A stretch of DNA of 64,000 nucleotides from Flavobacteriaceae bacterium UBA3356. Lineage in GTDB: Bacteria > Bacteroidota > Bacteroidia > Flavobacteriales > Flavobacteriaceae. The notes beneath the pieces were generated by a model, which was not told where the DNA came from, searched no databases, and was given only the letters and a program-made list of their open reading frames with translations. The DNA lies in contig DEQW01000003.1 of the NCBI GenBank assembly GCA_002360635.1, positions 82,236 through 146,235 of the forward strand, written 5' to 3'. A program made the translations under genes and the position numbers. Shown one piece after another: positions 51,979-61,800 of this stretch (positions within the stretch are counted from its first letter, which is position 1; each line of letters begins with the position of its first letter).

Positions 51979-53383
51979 AACGTACGTCACAGTTATTATA
52001 GCACTTGTATGTACCACTTTTGGTAATGCACAAGAAGACTATAAAGAAATCTTTAATGTAAAAGAAGATGTTACCGTTTCAGTAAACACAACACATACCA
52101 ATATCGTTTTTGAAACTTGGAACAAGGATAAAGTAGAGGTAGAAGCTTATATAGATGGTGAAAAACTGTCTAAAGCCGAAAAGCAAGAATTGTTTGACGA
52201 TTGGGACTTTAGTGTGCTAGGCAATAGCAATAAAGTTGTCATCACCTCAAAAGGTGGTAATAGCTGGAATGGCATGGCGTCTATGCAACATTTAGATGGT
52301 ATGGAAGGGCTTGACTTTTTAGGCCCTATGATGGAAGAAATGATCGTACCTATGATTAGTAATATGAAAATCCCTAATTTACCCGATGACCTTTTAAAGG
52401 ATATAGGCAACATAGATTTTGATTATGAAGAATTTATGAAAGATAAGGAAGCCTATATGGAGAAGTTCGAAAAGCAAATGGATAAAAAATTTGGGAAAGA
52501 TTTCGAAATTAAAATGGAAAAATGGGGCAATGAGTTTGCCGAACAATACAACGAAGAAAGATCAGATAGTATCGCTGCCATTTGGGAGTCCAAAATGGAG
52601 CGTTGGGGAGAATCCTTTGGCAAACGTATGGAACAGTGGGGCAAACGTTTTGAAAAAGAATTGGAAGAAAAATACGGTGGTGAAGGTGGCAATTATAGCA
52701 AAACAGTACAGACAGACCCATTTGGTAATAAAACCATTATCATTCAAGGAAGTGGATCATCAAAACCTGGAAAATCCAAAAGTAAAGGCGTAAAAACCAT
52801 TAAAATTAAAATGCCAAAAGGAGCCAAAACCGAGATTGATGTTCGGCATGGTGAAATTGAAATGGCCGATGCCGTGAATGTTAAGGCAACCCTTAACCAT
52901 TCACCGTTTACAGCAAACAGTATTGATGGGGGGGAGACCCTCATCAATGCTTCTTATGCGCCAGTGGTAGTAAACAATTGGAACAATGGTACGTTATATC
53001 TCAAATTTGTTGAAAACTGTAACATAGCCGATGTAAATACTATTAACTTGCAAGCTAACTCAAGTGACGTTTTAATAGGCAATGTAGAAAAAGAAGCCAT
53101 TTTAGCTGGTTCTTTCGGAAACTTAAAAGTAACACACGTTTCTAACGGATTTAAAAATATTGATATATTGTTAGAAAATACCGATGCGGTGTTGCATATG
53201 CCCGATACAGCTTTTTCTTTTTACTTCAACGGAAAAAAATCAACGTTACAATATCCTAAATCATTAGAGTTAAACCGAACTAAAAACTACAACCGTGTAT
53301 TGGTAAGAGGCTTTAATAAAAACAGTAACGGAAATAAAAACGTTACCGTTAATGCCAATTACAGTAACGTGAAAATTCAATAA
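51956..53383 (+). CDS. Exported DUF4097-like adhesin-fold protein with MExWGxxF helical insert
   Basis: 475 residues with a signal peptide (TYVTVIIALVCTTFGNAQ). N-terminal (~30-100) and C-terminal (~275-475) parts show short repeating strands (VSVNTTHTNIVFETW; IDVRHGEIEMADAVNVKATLNH; NLQANSSDVLIGNV) of a right-handed beta-solenoid like DUF4097/putative adhesins. Between them lies a charged helical segment (~125-245) in which MExWGxxF occurs three times: 187-194, 214-221 and 225-232. This insert is not part of the standard family. Third gene of the ECF locus; probably the sigma factor's target or sensor (inference). Confidence 0.75.
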   Translation: MKPQILFKTYVTVIIALVCTTFGNAQEDYKEIFNVKEDVTVSVNTTHTNIVFETWNKDKVEVEAYIDGEKLSKAEKQELFDDWDFSVLGNSNKVVITSKGGNSWNGMASMQHLDGMEGLDFLGPMMEEMIVPMISNMKIPNLPDDLLKDIGNIDFDYEEFMKDKEAYMEKFEKQMDKKFGKDFEIKMEKWGNEFAEQYNEERSDSIAAIWESKMERWGESFGKRMEQWGKRFEKELEEKYGGEGGNYSKTVQTDPFGNKTIIIQGSGSSKPGKSKSKGVKTIKIKMPKGAKTEIDVRHGEIEMADAVNVKATLNHSPFTANSIDGGETLINASYAPVVVNNWNNGTLYLKFVENCNIADVNTINLQANSSDVLIGNVEKEAILAGSFGNLKVTHVSNGFKNIDILLENTDAVLHMPDTAFSFYFNGKKSTLQYPKSLELNRTKNYNRVLVRGFNKNSNGNKNVTVNANYSNVKIQ

Positions 53384-53421
53384 AAAAACCATCTGTGAAA
53401 ATAAAATCACAAATGGTTTTT
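53384..53421. terminator. Bidirectional terminator between convergent genes
   Basis: Arms AAAAACCATCTGTGA (53384-53398) and TCACAAATGGTTTTT (53407-53421), one mismatch, with A- and T-runs on each side. Confidence 0.85.
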
Positions 53422-53443
53422 AACTAAATACAAACTAAAAGAG

Positions 53444-53794
53444 CTATGCATCCTTGTTTAGTTTTTTTGTAAAATAAAAGCCACAAAAAAGCCCTATTCC
53501 TGCCAATAAAAATATAGTCCCTGGATAAGCTACATCTTCATCCACTCCTAAATTATAGTGTAACATAGCAGCTATAAAGATCCCCAAACCAATTCCCATT
53601 AATAGTAAGGCCAAATTGATTACAATTACTTTCCAGATAGGTGTTACCCACTTGTTTTTACTATAAAATATAGATGCTTCGGCCCCTTTTTCTATAAGTG
53701 CTAATCGCTCTCTGTTCCTAGCTGATATATAGAGGTAATAAATGCCGAAAATAACCCCGAAAATAATTGGTATGATAATAACTTCAGATCCCAT
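53444..53794 (-). CDS. DUF6249-like membrane protein
   Basis: 116 residues with three membrane helices (VIIIPIIFGVIFGIYYLYI; VIVINLALLLMGIGLGIFIAAML; GTIFLLAGIGLFCGFYF) and between them RNRERLALIEKGAEASIF, the recognisable DUF6249 segment. In Bacteroidota this family often lies beside ECF sigma genes. It is divergent from the second ECF gene. Function unknown. Confidence 0.8.
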   Translation of the reverse strand: MGSEVIIIPIIFGVIFGIYYLYISARNRERLALIEKGAEASIFYSKNKWVTPIWKVIVINLALLLMGIGLGIFIAAMLHYNLGVDEDVAYPGTIFLLAGIGLFCGFYFTKKLNKDA

Positions 53795-53933
53795 AATGTG
53801 TTGTTTTAAATTGATGAATATTTGTTCGCTTTCTAATAAGACGTTCCGTTAAAAAGATAGGTTACACTTTTATACTTCTTTTTTTCTGAAACTTTCTGTA
53901 ACCAATCTATCTTAGTAGGCGTCTTATATGTAA

Positions 53934-54521
53934 ATGAACACAACCAACGACCAGTATTATATTACCCAAACTTTGCAGGGGAATACCCAAGCTTATGCAA
54001 ATTTGGTGACAAAATATCAAAACTATGTGTTCACTATTTTAATTCGAATGCTTAAAAACAGGGAAGAGGCAGAAGAAGTAGCGCAAGATACCTTTGTAAA
54101 AGCCTTTGAAGCGCTATCAACCTTCAGAGGGGAATCAAAATTTTCAAGTTGGTTGTATAGCATAGCGTATCGAAAAGCTTTGGATACCATTCGGAAAAAC
54201 AAGCGGTTTAAAACAACTAAATGTATTGAAGAGTATGCTAAAATAGACTTTCGTGAAACAGAAAATGCACTGACGTATTTAGAAGATAAAGAACGAAAGG
54301 ACTTTATTGAAAACTGCATTATGCAATTACCAGAAGACAATGCGGCAATAATAACGCTTTATTATTTTGATGAATTGTCTGTAAAAGAAATAGCAGTAAT
54401 CACAAAGTTGACCGAGGACAATATTAAAATTAAATTATACCGAAGTAGAAAAAAACTCTTTACCTTGTTAAAAGAGTATATTCAACCGGAAATAGCAAAT
54501 ACCAATGGAAAAGCAATTTAA
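53934..54521 (+). CDS. ECF RNA polymerase sigma factor
   Basis: 195 residues. Region 2 (YANLVTKYQNYVFTILIRMLKNREEAEEVAQDTFVKAFEAL, STFRGESKFSSWLYSIAYRKALD) and region 4 (LPEDNAAIITLYYFDELSVKEIAVITKLTEDNIKIKLYRSRKKL). It starts at the ATG of MNTTNDQYY and overlaps the following membrane-protein gene by 17 bases. Different from the sigma factor encoded 3 kb earlier. Confidence 0.93.
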   Translation: MNTTNDQYYITQTLQGNTQAYANLVTKYQNYVFTILIRMLKNREEAEEVAQDTFVKAFEALSTFRGESKFSSWLYSIAYRKALDTIRKNKRFKTTKCIEEYAKIDFRETENALTYLEDKERKDFIENCIMQLPEDNAAIITLYYFDELSVKEIAVITKLTEDNIKIKLYRSRKKLFTLLKEYIQPEIANTNGKAI

Positions 54522-54894
54522 TAACGAAGAAGAATTTACAAAAAATCTTTTTAAGAAAATCGGGACCCAGCAGCCTTCACAAGATTTTGCTTCGCAGGTA
54601 ATGAAGACGATTGAACTCAAATCGAAACCTCAAGCTGTGTATCAACCGCTTATTTCAAAAAGAGGATGGTGTGTGGTTGGCAGTTGTATTGCCATTAGTG
54701 CTGTATGTATATTTTTATTTCCATTGGGTGGTTTTTCAGAAATAAAAATAGATTCATTTAAAGCTATTTTTTCTTTTAAGTATACATTTCCGCAGATAGA
54801 GCTTCCAAATATAATGGTGTATGCTATTGCTTTTATAGCTTTGTTTTTAGTAGAAATTCCTTTCTTAAAACGGTTACTGGATAAACCGATATAA
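54505..54894 (+). CDS. Probable anti-sigma partner, membrane protein
   Basis: 129 residues: a cytoplasmic N-terminal region (EEFTKNLFKKIGTQQPSQDFASQVM) and two hydrophobic helices (WCVVGSCIAISAVCIFLFPLGG and IMVYAIAFIALFLVEIPF). No zinc anti-sigma motif. Position and overlap with the sigma gene suggest control of it. Otherwise unrecognised. Confidence 0.65.
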   Translation: MEKQFNNEEEFTKNLFKKIGTQQPSQDFASQVMKTIELKSKPQAVYQPLISKRGWCVVGSCIAISAVCIFLFPLGGFSEIKIDSFKAIFSFKYTFPQIELPNIMVYAIAFIALFLVEIPFLKRLLDKPI

Positions 54895-54922
54895 AAAACC
54901 CCGAAACCAAAGATTCCGGGGT
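54893..54922 (-). terminator. Terminator after the 1000-residue T9SS protein gene
   Basis: Stem formed by ACCCCG (54898-54903) and CGGGGT (54917-54922), extended past one mismatch by A-T pairs. On the minus strand it is followed by a T-run. Confidence 0.75.
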
Positions 54923-54954
54923 CATCATCAATTAAAAACTATTAACTAAATTCA

Positions 54955-57900
54955 CTAATTTTTGATGATTTTAAAGGTTGTAGATGTATTATTTCCAAAT
55001 GCTTTTACAAAATATACTCCATTCGAAAGAGATGATACATCTACTGTATTTGCTCCATTAAGGGCTTTGCTCATGATTTCTTGTCCAGTTACGGCAAAAA
55101 TGGTGACCTTTTCTATTTCAGCTTGTGATGAAATGTTCAATATGTCACGTACCGGGTTAGGGTAGTACGTCATTTCCAATGTTGGGTTTACTGTTTCAGT
55201 GCCCAATATAGTTTCGTCTAATTTCAAGACAAATCCAACTCGTTGGTTATTACTGTCTCGTCCGGCACCTACAATAGTGCTCCCATCTGCTGAAATATCC
55301 AACGGAAGGGACATTATAATGCCTTGTGTATCGATACCTAATGATTCAGCATAACTGTTTAAATCAGTAACCCCTAATGCTTCTGTCCAGATAAAACCAC
55401 TTCCAAATAAAGCAGGACCTTGTGGGCGGTAAAAACCAATTACGATACTTCCATCTCCAGATAGGGCGGTTGTACCACCACGCCATCCTGGTTGTAAGGG
55501 AGGACCTAAGGTTTCAACTCCTGTGGCTTCGCTCCATCGGTAGGCTTGGAAATTATTGGCAAAATTTCCAAAACCGCCAACCCAAACGCCGTCGTTGGAG
55601 ATAGAACCAGCTTCTTGAGCCGGATCTCCATTGGGGAAGGAAATAAGTTGTTGCACTCCGTCAACCCAAATAGCGGCTTGTCTAAAGCCAGATTCTAAAT
55701 CTTGCCAACCCGCTACTATCGAACCATCTTCACTTGCAGCATTAGCCCTGCTGCTTCTGCCTGTTACGGTAGAGCCTAAGTCAACCACTCCGGTTGCTTC
55801 AGTCCAAGTGATGGCATGTGCGCCACTACCAGGTAACCAGCCTAAGCCAACGACGGTATTCCCATCGCCGGAAATGCCCCAAGCAGAACTTACTTGACCG
55901 TCACTTACGCCGCCAATGCCACCTAAAGGTGTCCATGTTTGTGTAGGTACATCGTACTTGCTCATTTCTTTCAACCCATTGTCCGGGTTTTCATAAGGGC
56001 CGACGATAACCAGGCCATCATCAGATATTTTAACATCACCACCTACTCCGGTTCCTGGGGCTAGACCGCCTATTTGCGTAATCCCTCCATCTTCGGTCCA
56101 AAATAACACTTGTGAAGTATCGTAACCCGCGGCACTGTCGCCGTTTGCATCTACACCACCCATGGTCGTGCCCGGATAGACAAACAATTCCCCGTCTCCA
56201 GGCTCAATGAAATTCTCTATGGCCACATCAAACAATAAGAGGCCACCGGCTTCAGTTCCGTTGGTGCCGGTTGCGTGGATGGCTATGTAATATTCACCAC
56301 TTGTTGTAGGGGTAAATATTTCTTCGGCTAAATATGCTTGTGATTCAAGGTCATTTCCATCATTGTTGCCAGGGAAATCACCTTGTTGTAAGATGTCACT
56401 ATACGTTCCCAATACTTCTACGATAGAACCACTGTCCTGAGCATCTGTAATGACCAACTCAAAATTTTCGGATGCGCTTGCATTCCCTAAGTTTAGAGCG
56501 TTATAATGTACCGAAACTTGATACTCAGCATCTGCTGCTAACTGTAATTTTTTAGAAAATGCCCAATCATCTTTTGCAGTTTGAGAAACATTATTCGGTA
56601 TTAATGCAAGGATAGGGTCGTTCGATCCATCACCACTTATATCTACACTGTCGTTAAAAGCCCACTCAGGAACAGTAGCATCTGTATTTTCATACCCCCA
56701 ACAATCTGGATCACCATTGCTGAAATCTTCAGAATATGGAATCGTAGCAGCCTCAGTACAATCAGGGCCAATAGGTGTGTCGTTAACGGCTACATCAAAT
56801 ATTATTAAAGGCGCACCCTGTTGATTATTTGAACCGGTGGCGTGTATAGCCACGTAATATTCACCACTTGTTGTAGGCGTAAAGCTCTTTTCAGTAAAAT
56901 AAGCTTGCGATTCTACATCTTGCCCATCGTTGTTACCTGGAAAGATACCTTGTTGAGTAACGCCAATATAGGTTTCTAATACGGTTTGAAACGTTGCACT
57001 TGAATTTGGAGCATCCAATACAACCAACTCGAAGTTTTCTTCTGCGATTGCTGTTCCTAAATTCAATGTGTTGTAATGGGCAGAAACATAATACTCGGTC
57101 CCTGCTTCCATTTGTATTTTTTCGGTAAAGGCCCAGTCGTCTTTTTGCACATCTTGAATTGAAGGTGGCGTGATTGACAATAATGGGTCATTGGTGCCAT
57201 CACCATCAATGTCTACCCCGTCATTATACATCCACTCTGGACCAAAACCGTCTGTATTTTCATACGCCCAACACGCTGGGTCACCATTTTCGAAATCTTC
57301 GGAATAAGGTACTGTTACCGCATCGCAAACCAAAGGTGCTTCTTCTACGCTGGTACTGAAGACCATAAACACTCCAGAGTCATTTCCAGAGGCGCCAAGT
57401 GCGTGAACTGCCACATAATATTCACCCGAAGTGGTCGGTGTGAAGTTTTCTTGTGCGGTGTATGCATTTTCCAGAACATTGTCTCCGGCACTACCAGGGA
57501 AGGATCCCTGTTGTAAAATATCGTTATAAGTTCCAATTACTTCACTAAAAGTAGCCGTGGAGTTTGGCGCATCTGTTATAACAAGTTCAAAGTTTTCGTT
57601 AGCGATTGCATTCCCTAAACCTAAAGAATTATAATCAACCGAGATTTGATATGCTGTTCCAGCTTCTAATTGAAGTTTTTGGGTAAAGGCCCAATCGTCT
57701 TTGTCTCTATTGGAAACATTAGCTGGAATAAGCCCTACAAAAGGATCGTTTGTGCCATCACCTGTTAGGTCTATGCCATTATTATAGGCCCACTGTGGAG
57801 CTGCAGCATCGGCATTTTCATATTCCCAGCAAGCAGGTTCACCGTTGCTAAAATCTTCTAAGTAGGGCAGGGTAGCCGCTACGGTACAGTCTTGTGAATA

Positions 57901-57957
57901 AATTGAACCAATACTTGCCATGCAAAGTATTAGTAATACGAGTATTTTTTTCATCAT
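54955..57957 (-). CDS. Large secreted T9SS protein with three tandem domains and HAF-type repeats
   Basis: 1000 residues with a signal peptide (MMKKILVLLILCMASIGSIYS). Three ~185-residue repeats start at C24, C211 and C400, each with PYxEDFxNGxPxCW, a DGTNDP-type loop, KDDWAF, and FTPTTSGEYY; they resemble choice-of-anchor J/MAM-like sandwiches. Residues ~590-910 carry short repeats like GISGDGNTVVGLGW and AASEDGSIVAGW, typical of HAF-type repeats. The last ~75 residues are a T9SS sorting domain (EMTYYPNPVRDILNISSQA ... LSNGVYFVKAFG). A surface or released adhesin or enzyme-less binding protein is likely; no catalytic motif seen. Confidence 0.85.
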   Translation of the reverse strand: MMKKILVLLILCMASIGSIYSQDCTVAATLPYLEDFSNGEPACWEYENADAAAPQWAYNNGIDLTGDGTNDPFVGLIPANVSNRDKDDWAFTQKLQLEAGTAYQISVDYNSLGLGNAIANENFELVITDAPNSTATFSEVIGTYNDILQQGSFPGSAGDNVLENAYTAQENFTPTTSGEYYVAVHALGASGNDSGVFMVFSTSVEEAPLVCDAVTVPYSEDFENGDPACWAYENTDGFGPEWMYNDGVDIDGDGTNDPLLSITPPSIQDVQKDDWAFTEKIQMEAGTEYYVSAHYNTLNLGTAIAEENFELVVLDAPNSSATFQTVLETYIGVTQQGIFPGNNDGQDVESQAYFTEKSFTPTTSGEYYVAIHATGSNNQQGAPLIIFDVAVNDTPIGPDCTEAATIPYSEDFSNGDPDCWGYENTDATVPEWAFNDSVDISGDGSNDPILALIPNNVSQTAKDDWAFSKKLQLAADAEYQVSVHYNALNLGNASASENFELVITDAQDSGSIVEVLGTYSDILQQGDFPGNNDGNDLESQAYLAEEIFTPTTSGEYYIAIHATGTNGTEAGGLLLFDVAIENFIEPGDGELFVYPGTTMGGVDANGDSAAGYDTSQVLFWTEDGGITQIGGLAPGTGVGGDVKISDDGLVIVGPYENPDNGLKEMSKYDVPTQTWTPLGGIGGVSDGQVSSAWGISGDGNTVVGLGWLPGSGAHAITWTEATGVVDLGSTVTGRSSRANAASEDGSIVAGWQDLESGFRQAAIWVDGVQQLISFPNGDPAQEAGSISNDGVWVGGFGNFANNFQAYRWSEATGVETLGPPLQPGWRGGTTALSGDGSIVIGFYRPQGPALFGSGFIWTEALGVTDLNSYAESLGIDTQGIIMSLPLDISADGSTIVGAGRDSNNQRVGFVLKLDETILGTETVNPTLEMTYYPNPVRDILNISSQAEIEKVTIFAVTGQEIMSKALNGANTVDVSSLSNGVYFVKAFGNNTSTTFKIIKN

Positions 57958-58099
57958 TATAAAGGTTTGATTTTGCTGCTAATGTAGAAAAAGATACTGC
58001 TCTGTTCGGTTAATGAACGGTTAACGGAGAAAGTTTTACGGTAATACGAGCCCTATTAAGAAGAAATTTAAAGTAATTTTTATGTAAAGAGAAAAGCGG

Positions 58100-58582
58100 C
58101 TATTTTATTCGTTTCCTTACAAAAACAGCGACAATAGCTGCCGTGACAATGCCAAACCCCAATGCGCCAAATGCCGATTGCCACATGTAATTGGTGATAT
58201 TAAAATAGTCGTTTGCTTTGGTACGGGTCATCAAATCATTGGTGACGGAATATTCAATAACTGTTTTAAAATATTCGGGGGTAATGTAGTTATGGGTTAT
58301 ATATTGAGCAATAGGGGAAAGTAAGGCTACAAAAAGAGTCAAGATTACACCTGAAATAAAACCCTGTAGCCAGGTTATTTTTTTATTATACACCCGTCTT
58401 CTTTTCTCGCGAACTGCCAATAAGTAGATAAAAATAGCAAAGGGGGCAAATAGCATGGTTAACCACCAGTGATCTGCTATTTCTTCTTCGTGCCAACCCA
58501 ATGTTTTTTCGAGTAGCATCCAAGAAAGAAGGGTTATCATAAAAATGATGGCCCACTTAAGTTCGATATATATCTTATTCAT
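58100..58582 (-). CDS. DUF4199 membrane protein
   Basis: 160 residues from ATG at 58582 (MNKIYIELKWAIIF); the upstream ATG at 58600 would begin at or before the likely transcription start. Four membrane helices (WAIIFMITLLSWMLLE; LTMLFAPFAIFIYLLAV; FISGVILTLFVALLSPIAQYI; FGALGFGIVTAAIVAVFV) and GFxSG-type loop ITWLQGFISG typical of DUF4199. Function unknown. Confidence 0.82.
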   Translation of the reverse strand: MNKIYIELKWAIIFMITLLSWMLLEKTLGWHEEEIADHWWLTMLFAPFAIFIYLLAVREKRRRVYNKKITWLQGFISGVILTLFVALLSPIAQYITHNYITPEYFKTVIEYSVTNDLMTRTKANDYFNITNYMWQSAFGALGFGIVTAAIVAVFVRKRIK

Positions 58583-58601
58583 CTTCAAAATTTGATGCAA
58601 C

Positions 58602-58609
58602 CAAAGATA
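58602..58609 (-). promoter_or_regulatory. -7 promoter element of the DUF4199 gene
   Basis: Minus-strand TATCTTTG matches TAnnTTTG, 19 bases upstream of the ATG at 58582, supporting that start. Confidence 0.55.
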
Positions 58610-58620
58610 CCCAAAAAAAG

Positions 58621-58780
58621 AAGAGGGCGTCTAAAAAGTAAATTGTGCTGTCAAACTGAGCCCTTCGGCTTCTCTCAGGATAAACTAAAGTCGAAGTTTT
58701 TAACTGATTGATTGTCAATCAAGGTTTCGACTGCGCTCAACCTGACAAAGTTGATTTCTTTACTTTTTAGACACCCTCTT
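58621..58780. repeat. 160-bp imperfect foldback element (MITE/REP-like)
   Basis: Outer arms of 22 bp, 58621-58642 and 58759-58780, are inverted copies with a single mismatch (AAGAGGG-C/T-GTCTAAAAAG). Further inside, GTCGAAGTTT (58691-58700) faces GGTTTCGAC, and at the centre TTGATTG/CAATCAA (58708-58722) is a perfect inverted pair. The whole would fold into one long hairpin. It has no coding capacity. It may also terminate secA. Confidence 0.75.
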
Positions 58781-58825
58781 CATTTCGTTTATTATTTAAA
58801 CTCATCAACTCATCCCCTTTTTCAC

Positions 58826-61800
58826 CTACGCATCGGTAAGTACCCATTCGCCTTTATCCAATAAAGGAATGGCTTGCTTGTACTTTAACGTTTTGTTTTC
58901 CCCGCTCATCACATTTTTGATGGTTACTTTGTCGTTACGACCAATTTTTGGTTTATCACGGACAATAGTCTCGGTCACTTGCTGTTGCTGGCGTTGGGTG
59001 TTGCCGGCAGCACGTGATTGTGCAGAGCGTTCATCTAAATTCTGAATTTCTTCTTTCTCCTCGTTCAGTTTTTCCTTTTTACGGGTTTGTCTGGCCTCGC
59101 GAATCTGCTCTTGATTTTCTTGTGGCAATTCTCCTTTAAATAAGAAGGAAATTACCTCTCTATTCACCTTATCAATCATTACTTTAAACAGCTCAAAAGC
59201 TTCAAACTTATAGATTAATAGTGGGTCTTTTTGCTCGTGAACCGCTAGTTGAACCGATTGTTTCAGTTCATCCATTTTACGTAAGTGTGTTTTCCAAGAA
59301 TCGTCAATAATGGCAAGGGTAATGTTTTTTTCAAAATCCTGTACCAATTGTTTCCCTTCGGTCTCGTATGCTTTTTCAAGATCGGTCGCTACATTTAGCG
59401 TCTTTACGCCATCGGTAAACGGAACCAAAATACGTTTGTATTGATCTTTGTGGTTTTCGTATACATTTTTAATTACTGGATAGGCCATTTCTGCATTGCG
59501 CAACATTTTTTCTTGGTAATGCTGGTAAGCGGCTTTATACACTTTTCCCGCAATGGCCATAGTATCCATTTTTTCAAATTCCTTTTCAGAAATAGGAGAA
59601 CTCATAGAGAAATAACGGATTAGTTCAAACTCGAAGTTTTTATAATCCTGAGCCATTTTATTGCTTTCTGAAATAGCTTCCGAAGTTTCAAAAATCATAT
59701 TGGCAATGTCCACACGTAGGCGTTCTCCAAATAATGCGTGATAACGACGTTTGTAGATTACTTCTCGTTGCGCGTTCATTACATCATCATATTCCAGCAA
59801 ACGCTTTCTAATTCCGAAGTTGTTTTCCTCTACTTTTTTCTGTGCGCGCTCAATAGACTTAGAGATCATGGAATGCTGAATCACTTCGCCTTCTTCCAGT
59901 CCCATACGGTCCATCATTTTGGCAATACGCTCACTACCAAACAGACGCATTAAGTTATCTTCTAACGATACGTAAAACTGAGAACTACCTGGGTCTCCTT
60001 GTCGTCCACTACGTCCACGTAGCTGTCTATCAACACGACGGCTATCGTGGCGTTCGGTACCTACAATTGCAAGACCACCAGCTTCTTTTACTTCTTTGCT
60101 CAGTTTAATATCGGTACCACGACCTGCCATGTTGGTGGCGATGGTTACCATTCCGCTTTTACCGGCTTCAGCAACGATGTCGGCTTCTTTTTTGTGCATT
60201 TTCGCATTCAATACATTATGCGAAATGTTACGAATGCTCAACATTCGGCTTAATAATTCTGAAATTTCTACCGAAGTAGTACCAATCAATACCGGACGAC
60301 CCGCTTTTGAAAGATTGGTTACCTCCTCAATTACGGCATTGTATTTTTCACGTTTGGTTTTGTAGATTTTATCTTCCCGGTCGTGACGGGCGATAGGTCG
60401 GTTGGTTGGTATTTCAACCACATCTAATTTGTATATTTCCCAAAGCTCACCTGCTTCTGTTACTGCTGTACCCGTCATACCAGATAGCTTACGGTACATA
60501 CGGAAATAGTTTTGAAGCGTAATGGTTGCAAAGGTTTGCGTAGCCGCTTCAATTTTTACATCTTCCTTGGCTTCAATCGCTTGGTGCAAGCCATCGCTGT
60601 AACGACGCCCGTCCATAATACGTCCGGTCTGCTCGTCCACGATCATTACTTTGTTATCCATTACTACATACTCTGTATCTTTCTCAAACAGGGCGTATGC
60701 TTTCAATAATTGGTTAAGGGTGTGGATACGTTCACTTTTAATTCCGAAGTCACGGAACAGCTCTTCTTTTAGCTCTGCTTCTTCCTCTGTAGGAAGTTCT
60801 TTTGCTTCAATTTTAGCGATTTCGGTTCCCATTTCAGGCATCACAAAGAAATCTGGATTGTCTTCACCCGAAAGGTATTCTACTCCTTTATCACTTAATT
60901 CTATTTGGTTGTTCTTTTCATCAATTACAAAATACAGCGCTTCATCTACCTTTGGCATTTCGCGGTTGTTATCTTGCATGTAATGATTTTCAGTTTTCTG
61001 AAGCAATTGACGGATGCCGTCTTCAGATAGAAACTTAATCAGTGCTTTGTTTTTAGGCAATCCACGGAACACACGAAGCAATTGAAAACCACCTTCTTTT
61101 GTATCTCCTTCTTTAATCAATTTTTTAGCTTCGGCCAAGACACCGGTTAAATATTTACGCTGGACATTAACGATATCCTGAACTTTCGGCTTTAATTCGT
61201 TAAACTCGTGACGATCGCCTTCTGGAACAGGTCCAGAGATAATTAAAGGCGTACGGGCATCATCGATCAATACCGAATCCACCTCATCGACAATGGCATA
61301 GTGGTGTGGGCGTTGTACCAAATCTTTTGGGTCGTGCGCCATATTATCACGCAAGTAATCAAAACCAAATTCGTTATTGGTACCGTAGGTAATGTCTGCG
61401 TTGTAGGCTTTTCTACGTTCTTCACTATTGGGGCGGTGGTAATCAATACAGTCCACGCTCAAACCGTGAAACTCAAAAATAGGGGCCATCCACGCACTAT
61501 CTCGTTTTGCCAAGTAGTCGTTTACGGTTACAAGGTGTACACCATTACCCGCCAAGGCGTTTAAGTACATAGGGAGGGTTGCAACAAGGGTTTTACCTTC
61601 CCCCGTTTGCATCTCGGCTACTTTTCCTTGGTGCATAGCAACACCACCTATAAGTTGTACGTCGTAATGAACCATATCCCAGGTTACTTCCTTTCCGGCA
61701 GCATCCCAAGAGTTTTGCCAAGTGGCTTGATCGCCATCTAACGTAACATAATCTTTGGTGGCAGAAATTTCCCTGTCAAAAGCAGAGGCAGTAACAGTTA

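Noticed and set aside
58621..58780. Autonomous IS element
   Set aside because: Too short to code for a transposase; better described as a foldback or REP-like repeat.
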